Assembly (NCBI RefSeq): GCF_023824195.1
Contig: NZ_CP085448.1
Span: 38,912-102,911, forward strand
Direction of reading: 5' to 3'
DNA from: Priestia megaterium
GTDB taxonomy: Bacteria > Bacillota > Bacilli > Bacillales > Bacillaceae_H
DNA: 64,000 nucleotides
The notes under the pieces are model-generated. The model had not been told where the DNA came from and searched no databases. It saw only the letters and a program-made list of their open reading frames with translations. This document shows positions 17,825 through 26,083 of the stretch, in pieces. The position numbers and the translations under genes were made by a program. How positions within the stretch are numbered: position 1 is the first letter of the stretch; each line of letters opens with the position of its first letter.

Positions 17825-18039
17825 CATAAAACAAAGCAAGAACTATATAGTTTAATCAACAGATATAAATCTTCTCATTTTCAAAGAAAAAATTCCCTTC
17901 CTACTTGGATTGTTTTTTCTCTTTTTTTATAAACAATCATATAATCTCATTTTAATTGATTTAATTAACCTTAATAATCTCTAAGCATATAATTCAATGA
18001 AGAAATCTTTAAGTACTTCATTAACGTTAAGGAGGTATA

Positions 18040-18378
18040 ATGGTGGAAACAAGGAGTATTTTAATTGCATTAATTGGTGCCTGGTTTATTCTCGCACCTT
18101 GGGTTGTTGGTTTTTCAGATCAATCAGGAGCTTTGTGGTCAAGTATAATCCTTGGAATCATTCAGATTATAGTATCATTGTGGGTCTGTAACAAACCTGG
18201 TTGGACTTCATGGCAGAACTGGGTTTCATTGATTACTGGCGCCTGGTTTGTAATTTTTCCGTTTATTTATTCATTAACAAACGAAGAAGTTTGGTCGAGT
18301 ATAATACTCGGTATAATTACTATTATATTGAGCTTATTAAACTTAGGCTCTAATTCGAATTCTAAAAGTTTAGATTAA
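18040..18378 (+). CDS. SPW-repeat membrane protein
   Basis: 112 residues with four hydrophobic segments in two repeats. Each repeat begins GAWFILAPWVVGF or GAWFVIFPFIYSL and continues LWSSIILGIIQIIVSLW or VWSSIILGIITIILSLL, the SPW repeat pattern. An integral membrane protein of unknown role. The start follows AAGGAGG at 7 bp. Gene and header remnant downstream lie in a long module without clear outer site. Confidence 0.75.
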   Translation: MVETRSILIALIGAWFILAPWVVGFSDQSGALWSSIILGIIQIIVSLWVCNKPGWTSWQNWVSLITGAWFVIFPFIYSLTNEEVWSSIILGIITIILSLLNLGSNSNSKSLD

Positions 18379-18400
18379 AAGTAATAATGTTCAATATTTT

Positions 18401-18523
18401 AGGCAAACTATTCAAGATGCCGTGAAGCATCTACGAAAATCCTTGCAATAGAGCAGAAAAAGACTATCTCTTTTTACTGAGAAAAGATAGTCTTTTTTTG
18501 TTTTTAAGTTGTATACGATATAC
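18401..18523 (-). repeat. Cassette header without its dif-like site
   Basis: On the minus strand: palindrome GTATATCGTATAC (18511-18523), long terminator hairpin (18453-18500) and paired-hairpin motif (18401-18434). The XerD arm expected to the right of 18523 is absent; IS110-like debris follows, so the site was probably lost on insertion or deletion. Confidence 0.65.
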
Positions 18524-18629
18524 AATCTCCCCCCTATAAATTGAGTAATGTCAAGGGTTTATAGGGGATAAATAAATATAAAAAAATTTTCGTATTCATT
18601 TCAAACCTTATATTTTCTTTTTATAAGAA

Positions 18630-18830
18630 ACTGGTTCTAAGAGATTTCTCTAAAACCTTTCCTCTATCATCTTGCACACGAGCAACATGCTTAAATTTAG
18701 CAATATCCACTCCTACAATCGGTTTGTGGAGAGTAACTTGATTTCACTTTTCGTTTTGAGTACAATTCATAAGAGTCCTCCCTGAATGATGAACTGAAGT
18801 CATGGCCATGACCTTCTGCATCATATCAAG
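18630..18830 (-). mobile_element. IS110-family transposase N-terminal fragment
   Basis: Minus-strand reading MNCTQNEK, a stop, then KPIVGVDIAKFKHVARVQDD, RGKVLEKSL. VGVDIAK is the first acidic motif of the DEDD transposase of IS110 elements. The sequence breaks off after about 45 codons. Upstream (18775-18830) lies a tract with ATGGCCATGA and CAAGGGGACTT, typical of an element end. A dead fragment. Confidence 0.6.
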
Positions 18831-19008
18831 GGGACTTTTTTATTTCAAGACACCAAGTAATTTTAAACCAGAATGCTAGTTGTAGAAGTAAATAATATAA
18901 CCTGAAAGAATTCTCCTTCTTATAATTTGTTTATATGAATTTTTTAGTAACACAGACCAAGCAATCCGGTCATATGCTGATGAGTGAAAAATGAAAGGTT
19001 GTGAATAA

Positions 19009-19923
19009 ATGAACTATTATGTTTATGTTCCATATTGTCCACTGATATATCAATATCAATCACTTGATCATAAATACAGAAATTCAGATCCTGTAGCCAT
19101 GTATTATACTCATCCTAATTATTTCGATTATCGTTTCTATTCTGTTCCAACTTATCATGAAACAGAATGTCAAATTGACAAAAGGATAGTTGGAAAAGAA
19201 AAAATTAACCTAGATCCTGATATTTCATCAACTCATGGTTCAGATCTTGATCCTTCATCAACTCATGGTTCAGATCTCGATCCTTCATTAACTCGTGGTT
19301 CAGATCTCGATCCTTCATCAACTCATGGTTCAGATCTTGATCCTTCATCAACTCATGGTTCAGATCTCGATCCTTCATTAACTCGTGGTTCAGATCTCGA
19401 TCCTTCATCAACTCGTGGCTCAGATCTTGATCCTTCATCAACTCATGGTTCAGATCTTGATCCTTCATCAACTCATGGTTCAGATCTTGATCCTTCATCA
19501 ACTCATGGTTCAGATCTCGATCCTTCATCAACTCGTGGCTCAGATCTTAATCCTTCATCAACTCATGGTTCAGATCTTGATCCTTCATCAACTCATGGTT
19601 CAGATCTTGATCCTTCATCAACTCATGGTTCAGATCTCGATCCTTCATCAACTCGTGGTTCAGATCTCGATCCTTCATCAACTCGTGGTTCAGATCTCGA
19701 TCCTTCATCAACTCGTGGTTCAGATCTCGATCCTTCATCAACTCGTGGTTCAGATCTCGATCCTTCATCAACTCGTGGTTCAGATCTCGATCCTTCATCA
19801 ACTCGTGGTTCAGATCTCGATCCTTCATCAACTTATGGTCCATATGGTGATATATCTCTAATATATCAACAGGCGATTCATTCAAAAACAATACAACCAA
19901 TGGATCTAAATAAAAAATCATAA
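19009..19923 (+). CDS. Low-complexity repeat protein, SSTHGSDLDP repeats
   Basis: 304 residues. The N-terminus is Tyr-rich (MNYYVYVPYCPLIYQYQSLD). Residues about 74-275 are some 20 tandem copies of a 10-residue unit, SST(H/R)GSDLDP, with few changes (SLTRG, DLNP). The tail is SSTYGPYGDISLIYQQ.... No signal peptide. The acidic repeat would bind cations or present a uniform surface; both are inference. The start follows AAAGGTTGTG. Reverse-strand frames over the repeat are by-products. Likely spore surface from the Tyr-rich head and neighbours. Confidence 0.6.
   Translation: MNYYVYVPYCPLIYQYQSLDHKYRNSDPVAMYYTHPNYFDYRFYSVPTYHETECQIDKRIVGKEKINLDPDISSTHGSDLDPSSTHGSDLDPSLTRGSDLDPSSTHGSDLDPSSTHGSDLDPSLTRGSDLDPSSTRGSDLDPSSTHGSDLDPSSTHGSDLDPSSTHGSDLDPSSTRGSDLNPSSTHGSDLDPSSTHGSDLDPSSTHGSDLDPSSTRGSDLDPSSTRGSDLDPSSTRGSDLDPSSTRGSDLDPSSTRGSDLDPSSTRGSDLDPSSTYGPYGDISLIYQQAIHSKTIQPMDLNKKS
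19225..19830 (+). repeat. 30-bp tandem repeat, about 20 units
   Basis: Units differ mainly at three positions (CAT/CGT, CTT/CTC, GGT/GGC), and the variants come in blocks, with six nearly identical units at the 3' end. This points to recent unit gain by slippage or unequal exchange. It looks like a CRISPR at first sight but has no unique spacers. Confidence 0.85.
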
Positions 19924-20059
19924 ACGAAAAAGTAATTGCTAAAAAGAAGGATAAGTTATATAAAAAGATAGCATCCCTTTTTTATGTAATTACTTACTAT
20001 GCAATTAGCTTAGACAAACTTTTAATATTGTCAGAAAATAAAAAAACTAATCTATATAT

Positions 20060-20190
20060 TGAGCAAACTACACAAGCTCCTGTAAGGCATCTACTCAAAA
20101 CCCCTGCTGCAATAAGATCAGGAAAAACCTACCTCTTTAGATTGTATATGCTATACAAAACCAATTAACATAATCACAGTTATAGCTAGT
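20060..20190 (-). repeat. dif-like site 19 with damaged header
   Basis: Site 20163-20190, minus strand: arm ACTAGCTATAA, spacer CTGTGA, arm TTATGTTAATT. Palindrome 20144-20156; one terminator arm is deleted; motif 20060-20092. Confidence 0.75.
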
Positions 20191-20317
20191 TAACACATCT
20201 AGAACTCTACAAAAATATCCTCCAGTTAAGTACTCTGGAGGATATTCGTATTTAAATAAGCATTTTTACAAGAATTCACACAAAATGAAACCCCTTTAGC
20301 TCCCAAGAGGCTTACTC

Positions 20318-20698
20318 TTATCTATTAATAACTGTACATCGTCTTGCACCTCTACGGATTAAACGCTCAGCTTCTCTCAATGAAATTGGGACAAGTAAAG
20401 CTTTATCAACATCGTTTTCTACATCAAAAACCGCAAATGCTTCCCCACCCGCGATTAAAACACAAATGAATTCTACTTCTAAATCACTACAAGACCTAGG
20501 AAGGGAATTAGCAATAGGACAACGTTGAATACCTCCTGCTAACAATGTTCTAGCCTCTTGCTCAGATATTCGAATAAAAACAAATTCCTCTATTGCTACA
20601 TTTTCAAATTCTACTTCAATTTCTACTAGAAGAAAGAATCTGTTTCCAATTCTTACTATACAATTTGCCCCAATCGAAATAATATCTTCTATATTCAT
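20318..20698 (-). CDS. Conserved protein, function unknown
   Basis: 126 residues from MNIEDIISIGANCIVRIGNR. AAAGGAGGTG 6 bp upstream fixes this start over a longer frame to 20755. Two similar halves are visible: RISEQEARTLLAGGIQRCPI and PISLREAERLIRRGARRCTV, each preceded by a strand-rich stretch. This looks like an internal duplication of a strand-strand-helix unit ending in RC. No membrane segment. I do not know the family; it is alone in its module. Confidence 0.65.
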   Translation of the reverse strand: MNIEDIISIGANCIVRIGNRFFLLVEIEVEFENVAIEEFVFIRISEQEARTLLAGGIQRCPIANSLPRSCSDLEVEFICVLIAGGEAFAVFDVENDVDKALLVPISLREAERLIRRGARRCTVINR

Positions 20699-20917
20699 TC
20701 CTTTCACCTCCTTTAATACTATAGAATGCAAAAAGGAGGAAAAGCGTGTGGACAAACATAATTGGTAATGTATGAAATTTATTTAGTTTAAATACCTAAG
20801 GTCATGCTCGTTTTTTGGATATAAGTCCATATCGATTCTTTCTTTAAACATATGGTGTGTTTAAGTAAAACTAAATTAAAATAAAACTTTTATTAATTAA
20901 TAAAAGGAGGGATTATC

Positions 20918-21127
20918 TTGTATTATCATTACCAACCTGGAATAAATCTTAACGACCTATAACAACTTTATCATTTTGATACTCTTAACAGTCAACAAAA
21001 GCCCCAGTCCTACCACCAACCTTATCATCACCCCCGCCCTCCCCGCTGACGTTGGGTCTGGGAATGTGAATGGGGTCGCCATTGTTACCTAAGAAATGAT
21101 TTTTACACCGATGATTACGGCTACTAA
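20918..21127 (+). pseudogene. His/Pro/Tyr-rich spore protein relic
   Basis: TTG start after AAGGAGGG. One frame of 70 codons runs YYHYQPGINLNDL, stop, QLYHFDTLNSQQKPQSYHQP, stop after RPPR, then RWVWECEWGRHCYLRNDFYT. Clear paralogue of the intact gene at 33521 but with TAA and TGA in frame. Confidence 0.75.
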
Positions 21128-21183
21128 TTTAGCATTTTCCATTAATTAGAAACAAAATAAATAAAGCGCATAAAACTAATATC

Positions 21184-21277
21184 TTGAGCAAACTACTCGC
21201 GATACGTAAAGTGTTAATCTTGAAACCTTTGTTATAAAAGCAGAAAAAAACTACTGACTAGTCCCATTAGTTTTTCT
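21184..21277 (-). repeat. Isolated cassette header remnant
   Basis: Motif (TGAGCAAACTACTCGCGATACG, 21184-21210) and terminator hairpin (about 21240-21277) without palindrome or dif-like site. Confidence 0.55.
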
Positions 21278-21414
21278 CTTTTTATCATTGAGAATAAAGT
21301 ACATACAGTAAGCAATAAATCCGTTTATTTTTCTAACCCGTCTATACAAAACTGACAAGCTGCACGTATGATAATACACGCCATATTTTTTCACAGATGA
21401 AAGGTTGAAAGTTT

Positions 21415-21569
21415 ATGCCGGCTACTATTAATTCACTTACGATTAGTACAATTTCAAAAGGAACTATTATTTTTGAAGACATAGGCCAAGTTTGGCCCCT
21501 CCAAATTCACAAACAACTTCCGGCGTAAGTGCAGGCACAGGAACTCACCCCCCTTCTCCCCCACCGTAA
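21415..21569 (+). pseudogene. GerPA/GerPF-like spore germination protein, frameshifted
   Basis: MPATINSLTISTISKGTIIF matches the start of GerPA/GerPF-type proteins (MPA-x-I-x2-L-x-I), which help germinants cross the coat. After GQVWPL a one-base shift is needed to continue with PNSQTTSGVSAGTGTHPPSP, the expected Ser/Gly tail. The 3' end overlaps a glycine-rich peptide relic on the other strand (about 21550-21640), so two decayed modules meet here. Confidence 0.55.
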
Positions 21570-21640
21570 CCATTGCCAGCGCCACCATCGACGAAAGAGC
21601 ATATGTTTATACCTTTAAAATATGTACATGGAATAAAAGG
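21550..21640 (-). pseudogene. Second copy of the glycine-rich peptide relic
   Basis: Minus-strand reading SFVDGGAGNGYGGGEGG in the shifted frame, with the same extra base after ATG as at 3350. A SigK-like CATATTTTA precedes it, as at the first copy. Confidence 0.4.
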
Positions 21641-21684
21641 GTTCATTTTGAAATTAGACAACCTCATATATTAATGGACTGTAT

Positions 21685-21788
21685 CAGAAAAAACCTACCT
21701 CTTTTGACTGGGAAGAGATAGGTTTTTCTGTTTTTTAGGATGACTATGATATACAACCTTAGTTAACATAAAACACGTTCTAGGAAAC
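21685..21788 (-). repeat. dif-like site 20 with partial header (edge of the SET module)
   Basis: Site 21761-21788, minus strand: arm GTTTCCTAGAA (9/11 to B. subtilis dif), spacer CGTGTT, arm TTATGTTAACT. Terminator 21685-21730, degenerate palindrome about 21742-21754. The SET module identity with copy 1 ends inside this XerC-side arm, after GTTTCCTA. Confidence 0.9.
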
Positions 21789-21986
21789 AAATAACCTTAA
21801 ATAGGCTTTAATTATTTAAGTTATTTTCATTGTTTTCATAAAAAAATACTTGTCCAAAATTCAGAAGAGGAAGCCTGCTAATATTACTAATTTCTAATTC
21901 TTTGAATATTTCTAGCATCGTCAACAAGCATGTCCCAACTGCATAGTATAAAGACAAAAGTAATTATAAAAAGGGGAATATTACAG

Positions 21987-22592
21987 ATGATGTTTCCACA
22001 TACGAAACTGCGATATATTAATGAACAGATGGGTTTTGGAGTTTTTGCAACTAAATTTATTCCTAAGGGGACAATAACATGGGCTTTGGATGACCTGGAC
22101 CATATATTAGAACCAGAATTTGTTGCTAAATTGGATAAACCAAGACGTAAATTTCTCAATAAATATTCTTTTCGTAATCAAAACGGTCAATATATTCTTT
22201 GCTGGGATCTTGGCATGTACCTAAACCATAGTTTTCATGCAAATTGCATAGGAACAGCATATAATTTCGAAATTGCTATTCGGGACATTCTTCCAGGTGA
22301 GCAATTAACAAATGATTATGGAACATTAAACATTGGTACATCTTTTAAACCTATTTCAGAGGAAGGAACTGAACGGAAGAGGGTCAACCCTGATGATCTT
22401 TTATATTTTTACAAAGAATGGGATCAACAGGTAACTGAGGCTTTAAAACATTTTAATGATGTCGAACAACCGTTGATTCACCTCATTCGACCTGAATTTA
22501 AGGAAAAAGTAATGATCGCTGCTAAAGAGCATGTTCTTCCCGATTCCATTAAAAACAACTATTATAATCGTTCTTCTAAAAAGCAAAAATAG
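21987..22592 (+). CDS. SET-domain protein (copy 2)
   Basis: Same 201-residue product as the gene at 4674-5279, with the same ATGATG start after AAGGGGAA. Conserved SET motifs GFGVFATK, LNHSFHANC and NDYG are present, so both copies look active. In both places the gene runs against the direction of its flanking dif-like sites, showing that the module entered in a fixed orientation. A possible target could be a lysine of a coat or germination protein; this is speculation. Confidence 0.8.
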   Translation: MMFPHTKLRYINEQMGFGVFATKFIPKGTITWALDDLDHILEPEFVAKLDKPRRKFLNKYSFRNQNGQYILCWDLGMYLNHSFHANCIGTAYNFEIAIRDILPGEQLTNDYGTLNIGTSFKPISEEGTERKRVNPDDLLYFYKEWDQQVTEALKHFNDVEQPLIHLIRPEFKEKVMIAAKEHVLPDSIKNNYYNRSSKKQK

Positions 22593-22870
22593 AAGACAAA
22601 GTGGAGTGAAATAATCTCACTCCTTTTTGGTTTCTGAAAGAGGTAGTCACTGATGTATAAACATCAGGAGTGTCTTTTTGAATACATATCCCGGTACTTT
22701 GCTGAATGACTACACAGCAGGTAGTTTTTCTGTTTTTAATTAAATCTACATAAAAAAGATATCCCTTTAAAACAAAAGGAATATCTCTCAATGAAATAGA
22801 AGGTATGAAACAGTATAGGCAATGGATATTTAACTTGTCTTGGACAAATGTCATTTTTTTGTTTTAAGAT

Positions 22871-22917
22871 GTATATTATATACATTTTCAGTTTACATAA
22901 TGAGTTTTCTAGGAAAT
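22871..22917 (-). repeat. dif-like site 21 (best match to B. subtilis dif)
   Basis: Site 22890-22917, minus strand: arm ATTTCCTAGAA (10/11), spacer AACTCA, arm TTATGTAAACT (11/11). Palindrome GTATATTATATAC 22871-22883. Outer edge of SET module copy 2. Confidence 0.92.
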
Positions 22918-23134
22918 AGATATAAAAATAATAAAAGTTTTATATAGAATCAGCACTTGTCCTCACCCTTATGATTGATGTGCATATTATAAGTTGAACG
23001 TCCCATTTTCATTAGCTACTTTGTCTTCTATAAGATCTAAGAAAAAACTGCTGTTTGAACCGCGGTAGTTTTTTCTGCTTTTACGCTGTATATCGTATAC
23101 ATATGTAGTTAACATAATCAATATTCTCGAAAAT
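22918..23134 (-). repeat. Gene-free module and dif-like site 22
   Basis: Site 23107-23134, minus strand: arm ATTTTCGAGAA, spacer TATTGA, arm TTATGTTAACT. Palindrome 23088-23100, terminator 23040-23076. The body (22918-23040) is repeated almost unchanged at 27680-27800 and contains CATATTATA but no reading frame. Confidence 0.85.
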
Positions 23135-23159
23135 GAGAAGAGTCCTTATTTAGTTATTA

Positions 23160-23267
23160 CTATGAGCAGCTACCAAAGCCTCCTCCAAAACAAATACATC
23201 CAGTAATGATCAAAAGAATAAATAATACAATTAATAAAGCAGATCCAAATTCGCGACGATTAGACAT
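23160..23267 (-). CDS. Short YjcZ-family sporulation peptide
   Basis: 35 residues: [20 protein letters not shown], then ITGCICFGGGFGSCS. Same length and plan as 10618-10725: short polar head, one hydrophobic segment, Gly/Cys tail. An AAGGGAG ribosome-binding site precedes ATG. Too short for standard gene finders but clearly a family member. Confidence 0.8.
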   Translation of the reverse strand: MSNRREFGSALLIVLFILLIITGCICFGGGFGSCS

Positions 23268-23388
23268 ATAAAGACTCCCTTCTCTAATAGATTTTTATCA
23301 CTTTCAAAGAAAGAGTTTTCACTTGATAAGAAAAAACAGTCCATCTCCTGATATGGACTGTTTTTTGATCTATATTGTATTCATATCT

Positions 23389-23416
23389 AGTGGGCATAAC
23401 AGTCATTATCAGCAAT
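23389..23416 (-). repeat. Degenerate dif-like site
   Basis: Minus strand: arm ATTGCTGATAA, spacer TGACTG, arm TTATGCCCACT. A terminator (AACAGTCCAT...ATGGACTGTTTTTT) lies to its left. Confidence 0.5.
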
Positions 23417-23579
23417 AAAGCAATTAGAATTAAAACTCTAATTGCTTTTAGCTTTGTATATTTAAAGGATGGTATGCAGTACATGTTTCTATTTCTTATC
23501 CTTTTCTTAATTAATTACATCATATTCTTTCTTATGTTTTTAGGTAACTTGCCTATGATAAATAATTTTTTATATTATG

Positions 23580-23733
23580 AGCAAACTACTCAAGATGCTG
23601 TGAGGCATCAGCCTGATGTGATAAATGTATATAGCAGAAAAAACTACTGATATTTGATGAGTCAGTAGTTTTTTCTGTTTCAACCTGTATATGATATACA
23701 GCTTTAGTTAACATAATGAACTTTATAGGACCT
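23580..23733 (-). repeat. dif-like site 23 and full header
   Basis: Site 23706-23733, minus strand: arm AGGTCCTATAA, spacer AGTTCA, arm TTATGTTAACT. Palindrome 23687-23699, terminator 23635-23677, motif 23580-23612, then TTAGGTAACTTGCCTA at 23541-23556. Confidence 0.88.
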
Positions 23734-23880
23734 ATCAATATAGTAACAAGATATCTTTTTACATATTAAACCATAACTGTAATGTTTTGATGATAGTTAT
23801 TTTTTATTTATCTGATTATTATGAATTCAAATGATCGTTTTATATAAAATATTTTTATCATGAAGGTGGAGGACCTATAT

Positions 23881-24033
23881 ATGCATGAGAAACAGAAAAA
23901 GCATGCTCAATTTGTACGGCTGCCTGTTGAAATTGTAAAGAAGATTGATGAGTATAAGGAAACTAAAGCGATACCTTCTAGAAATGAGGCTATTTTAGAG
24001 TTAATTAAAAAGGGATTAAGTAAAGCTCATTAA
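23881..24033 (+). CDS. Ribbon-helix-helix (CopG/Arc-like) DNA-binding protein
   Basis: 50 residues: MHEKQKKHAQFVRLPVEIVK, KIDEYKETKAIPSRNEAILE, LIKKGLSKAH. The pattern (strand AQFVRLPVEI, helix VKKIDEYKE, helix SRNEAILELIKKGL) is that of a ribbon-helix-helix repressor. GGTGGAGG lies 8 bp before ATG. It is the only gene in a module of about 470 bp. It could bind the palindromes of the array or its own promoter; nothing in the sequence decides this. Confidence 0.7.
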   Translation: MHEKQKKHAQFVRLPVEIVKKIDEYKETKAIPSRNEAILELIKKGLSKAH

Positions 24034-24079
24034 CCTTGAAATCGTAACTTGTCTATTATGAATAATTTCTTATCATTTA

Positions 24080-24232
24080 AGCAAACTACTCAAGACGCCG
24101 TGAGGCATCCACAACCTATTTTTCTTTAGTTATTCCAGAAAAAACTACCTCATGGGATTAAGGTAGTTTTTTCTGTTTTTAGGCTGTATATCGTATTCAA
24201 TCTTAGTTAACATAATGAAAATTATAGGTAAT
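24080..24232 (-). repeat. dif-like site 24 and full header
   Basis: Site 24205-24232, minus strand: arm ATTACCTATAA, spacer TTTTCA, arm TTATGTTAACT. Palindrome 24186-24198, terminator 24135-24178, motif 24080-24112 (GACGCC/GGCATC stem). Confidence 0.87.
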
Positions 24233-24474
24233 CATAAAGGAAACCTTTCACTTCTACCTGTATACTCCCACTATATCAATTAAAGTTAACTAATTTTTTT
24301 ATAATATCAACGCCCGTCCAAGCACCTGTAATTAATTTGAATATCATAAATTATAATCCATCCTATCTACAAGAATAAAAAAAGCTACTGGTACTTGTTG
24401 GCCAGTAGCTTTTTCTGTTTTTAGGCTGTATATAATATACAAACTTAGTACACATAAATGAAAGAAAAAAAACT
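24233..24474 (-). repeat. Third copy of the short gene-free module, with degenerate site
   Basis: Matches 2741-2953 and 5963-6174 in reverse. Its own site is degraded (XerD arm TTATGTGTACT, 24447-24457). Palindrome 24428-24440 and terminator 24375-24417 are intact. Orientation relative to the site is the same as in the other copies. Confidence 0.75.
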
Positions 24475-24590
24475 TGTTCAAACCAGTGTTTTTTCTTTCT
24501 TCAGCTTTTAAAATGTTAATTTAGTGCGTTTTCGAGACCTAAAATGGCGAAGGAAAGTTAAAAAAAGAGAGTAAGAAGCAATGATAAATT

Positions 24591-24737
24591 TCAGGCAAAA
24601 GCAAGGGTGCTCCTGCCCTCAAATAGAATCCTACCATTATTTCCAACAAGGAGATCTGCGCCGACTGAATGGTAAAGGTTAGTAACGCTAACTGTTTCTG
24701 TTGTATTAAAGGAAGTACGGTTATATTCATGAGGCAA
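24591..24737 (-). CDS. Small spore-type protein with TTG start
   Basis: 48 residues: MPHEYNRTSFNTTETVSVTN, LYHSVGADLLVGNNGRILFE, GRSTLAFA. The start is TTG 10 bp after AAAAGGA; no ATG is in frame. The composition (Thr/Ser/Asn-rich, alternating strands) suggests a small beta-sheet protein. I do not know the family. The out-of-frame 63-codon ORF over the same DNA looks random. Confidence 0.55.
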   Translation of the reverse strand: MPHEYNRTSFNTTETVSVTNLYHSVGADLLVGNNGRILFEGRSTLAFA

Positions 24738-24812
24738 TTATTACGTCATTCCTTTTTATTATAAATTAGGGATGGTTGTTCTCTTACTCACTGCTATACA
24801 TGCATTTTTGTT

Positions 24813-25226
24813 TTAAAAAATATAAGGCAAAGTACCAGGTGACATTGGGGTATTCGGTGACATTGGGGTATTCGGTGGCATTGGGGTATTAGGCGGCATT
24901 GGGGTATTCGGTGACATTGGGGTATTCGGTGGCATTGGGGTATTAGGCGGCATTGGGGTATTCGGTGACATTGGGGTATTCGGTGGCATTGGGGTATTAG
25001 GCGGCATTGGGGTATTCGGTGGCATTGGGGTATTAGGCGGCATTGGGGTATTAGGCGGCATTGGGGTATTCGGTGGCATTGGGGTATTAGGCGGCATTGG
25101 GGTATTCGGTGCCTTTTTCTTTCTGCCTTTTTTCTGACCACAATAACAATTTACATTTACATTAACCAAAGGAATATTTTGATTTCTTTTCTGATAATCT
25201 GGTCCAAAATAATAATATTTATCCAT
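24813..25226 (-). CDS. NTPMPP-repeat spore-type protein
   Basis: 137 residues. Head MDKYYYFGPDYQKRNQNIPL, a Cys pair (CYCGQKKGRKKK), then about 16 units of NTPM(P/S)P and a short end (GTLPYIF). The 18-bp repeat spans about 24837-25106. The head begins like other Tyr-rich spore proteins here. GGGGATATG lies before ATG. Pro-rich repeats would give a stiff, extended chain. Function inferred only from neighbours. Confidence 0.6.
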   Translation of the reverse strand: MDKYYYFGPDYQKRNQNIPLVNVNVNCYCGQKKGRKKKAPNTPMPPNTPMPPNTPMPPNTPMPPNTPMPPNTPMPPNTPMPPNTPMSPNTPMPPNTPMPPNTPMSPNTPMPPNTPMPPNTPMSPNTPMSPGTLPYIF

Positions 25227-25376
25227 TTTTCACATATCCCCTCTCCATTTATGGAATAGCTTGTACGATTTGTATTGAAATAGCTTGTATACAAATCACA
25301 CCTATTAACAATAGATGCAGCTTGTCCACCTTTGGTCACGGCGCTTACGGAATTTTTATATACCCTATACAAAGTT

Positions 25377-25404
25377 AGCTACCATAATCACATTTATGAA
25401 AAGT
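25377..25404 (-). repeat. dif-like site 25, partly degraded
   Basis: Minus strand: arm ACTTTTCATAA, spacer ATGTGA, arm TTATGGTAGCT. The palindrome to the left is degraded (ACCCTATAC); no terminator or motif. Confidence 0.65.
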
Positions 25405-25632
25405 TTTGTAATATACTCAAAATTCTATAATATAATGCAAATTTAAACTGATGGCAAAACACCTTATGTATAGGTTTTATTCATTTTCTATTTCTTCAAT
25501 GTATAAAGTATTCATTTCTATTTTACATAATAAGTACTATTGAAAATAAAAAAGCATTGGAGGAAATAATTCCAATGCCTTCTATTCTATCAGAAGAATA
25601 GTCAAATTCTTTTTATTGTTTCTAAATAGTTA

Positions 25633-25833
25633 TTAAATAAATGGGGGCATATTTGACGGTGGATTTGATGAGGAATTTGATGGTAACATATTTAACGGTG
25701 GATTTAATGGAGGATTTGATGATAGCATATTTAACAGTGAATCAGTAGGAGGTGGTTGATTAGCAGTATAAGAGGTTCGATTCTTCATTATTTTATTTCT
25801 TTTTTTCTCCCTTTTCTCCTTTTTTGGTCTCAA
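25633..25833 (-). CDS. Small Pro/Asn/Ser-rich protein
   Basis: 66 residues: a basic head (MRPKKEKREKKRNKIMKNRT) then imperfect repeats (LLNMLSSNPPLNPPLNMLPS, NSSSNPPSNMPPFI). TTG start 10 bp after AAAGGAG; an internal ATG (residue 16) has no clear ribosome-binding site. A terminator lies downstream (AAGCATTGGA...TCCAATGC, about 25551-25580). No known domain. Confidence 0.5.
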   Translation of the reverse strand: MRPKKEKREKKRNKIMKNRTSYTANQPPPTDSLLNMLSSNPPLNPPLNMLPSNSSSNPPSNMPPFI

Positions 25834-26083
25834 TGTTTAACATCTCCTTTTTATAAGTTAGCGTCTTTTTTAACTTATTAATTGTTAATTGACATAATTA
25901 TTTGATATTGCGCGTAATTCTATCAGTTAATCGAAAACGAATTGACTTTGAACTAGTATCTTTTTATGCTTTTTCAAGATAAAGATCTTTCTTTAATCGT
26001 TAAAAATGGTAATAAGAACAAAGTAGTAGCATTTTCCTTCGAATGTGATCTAGACAGTTTTCATTTTTTCACTTTGATTAACA

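Noticed and set aside
19225..19830. Regular 30-bp repeats that look like a CRISPR array
   Set aside because: There are no unique spacers; units follow each other directly and encode an in-frame 10-residue repeat. No cas genes.
19205..19921. Minus-strand and third-frame ORFs over the repeats (MKDRDLNHEL..., HQLVVQIS...)
   Set aside because: They are mirror frames of the tandem repeat, without own ribosome-binding sites.
24539..24730. 63-residue ORF MNITVLPLIQQK...
   Set aside because: The neighbouring frame from TTG at 24737 has a better start site and more protein-like sequence.
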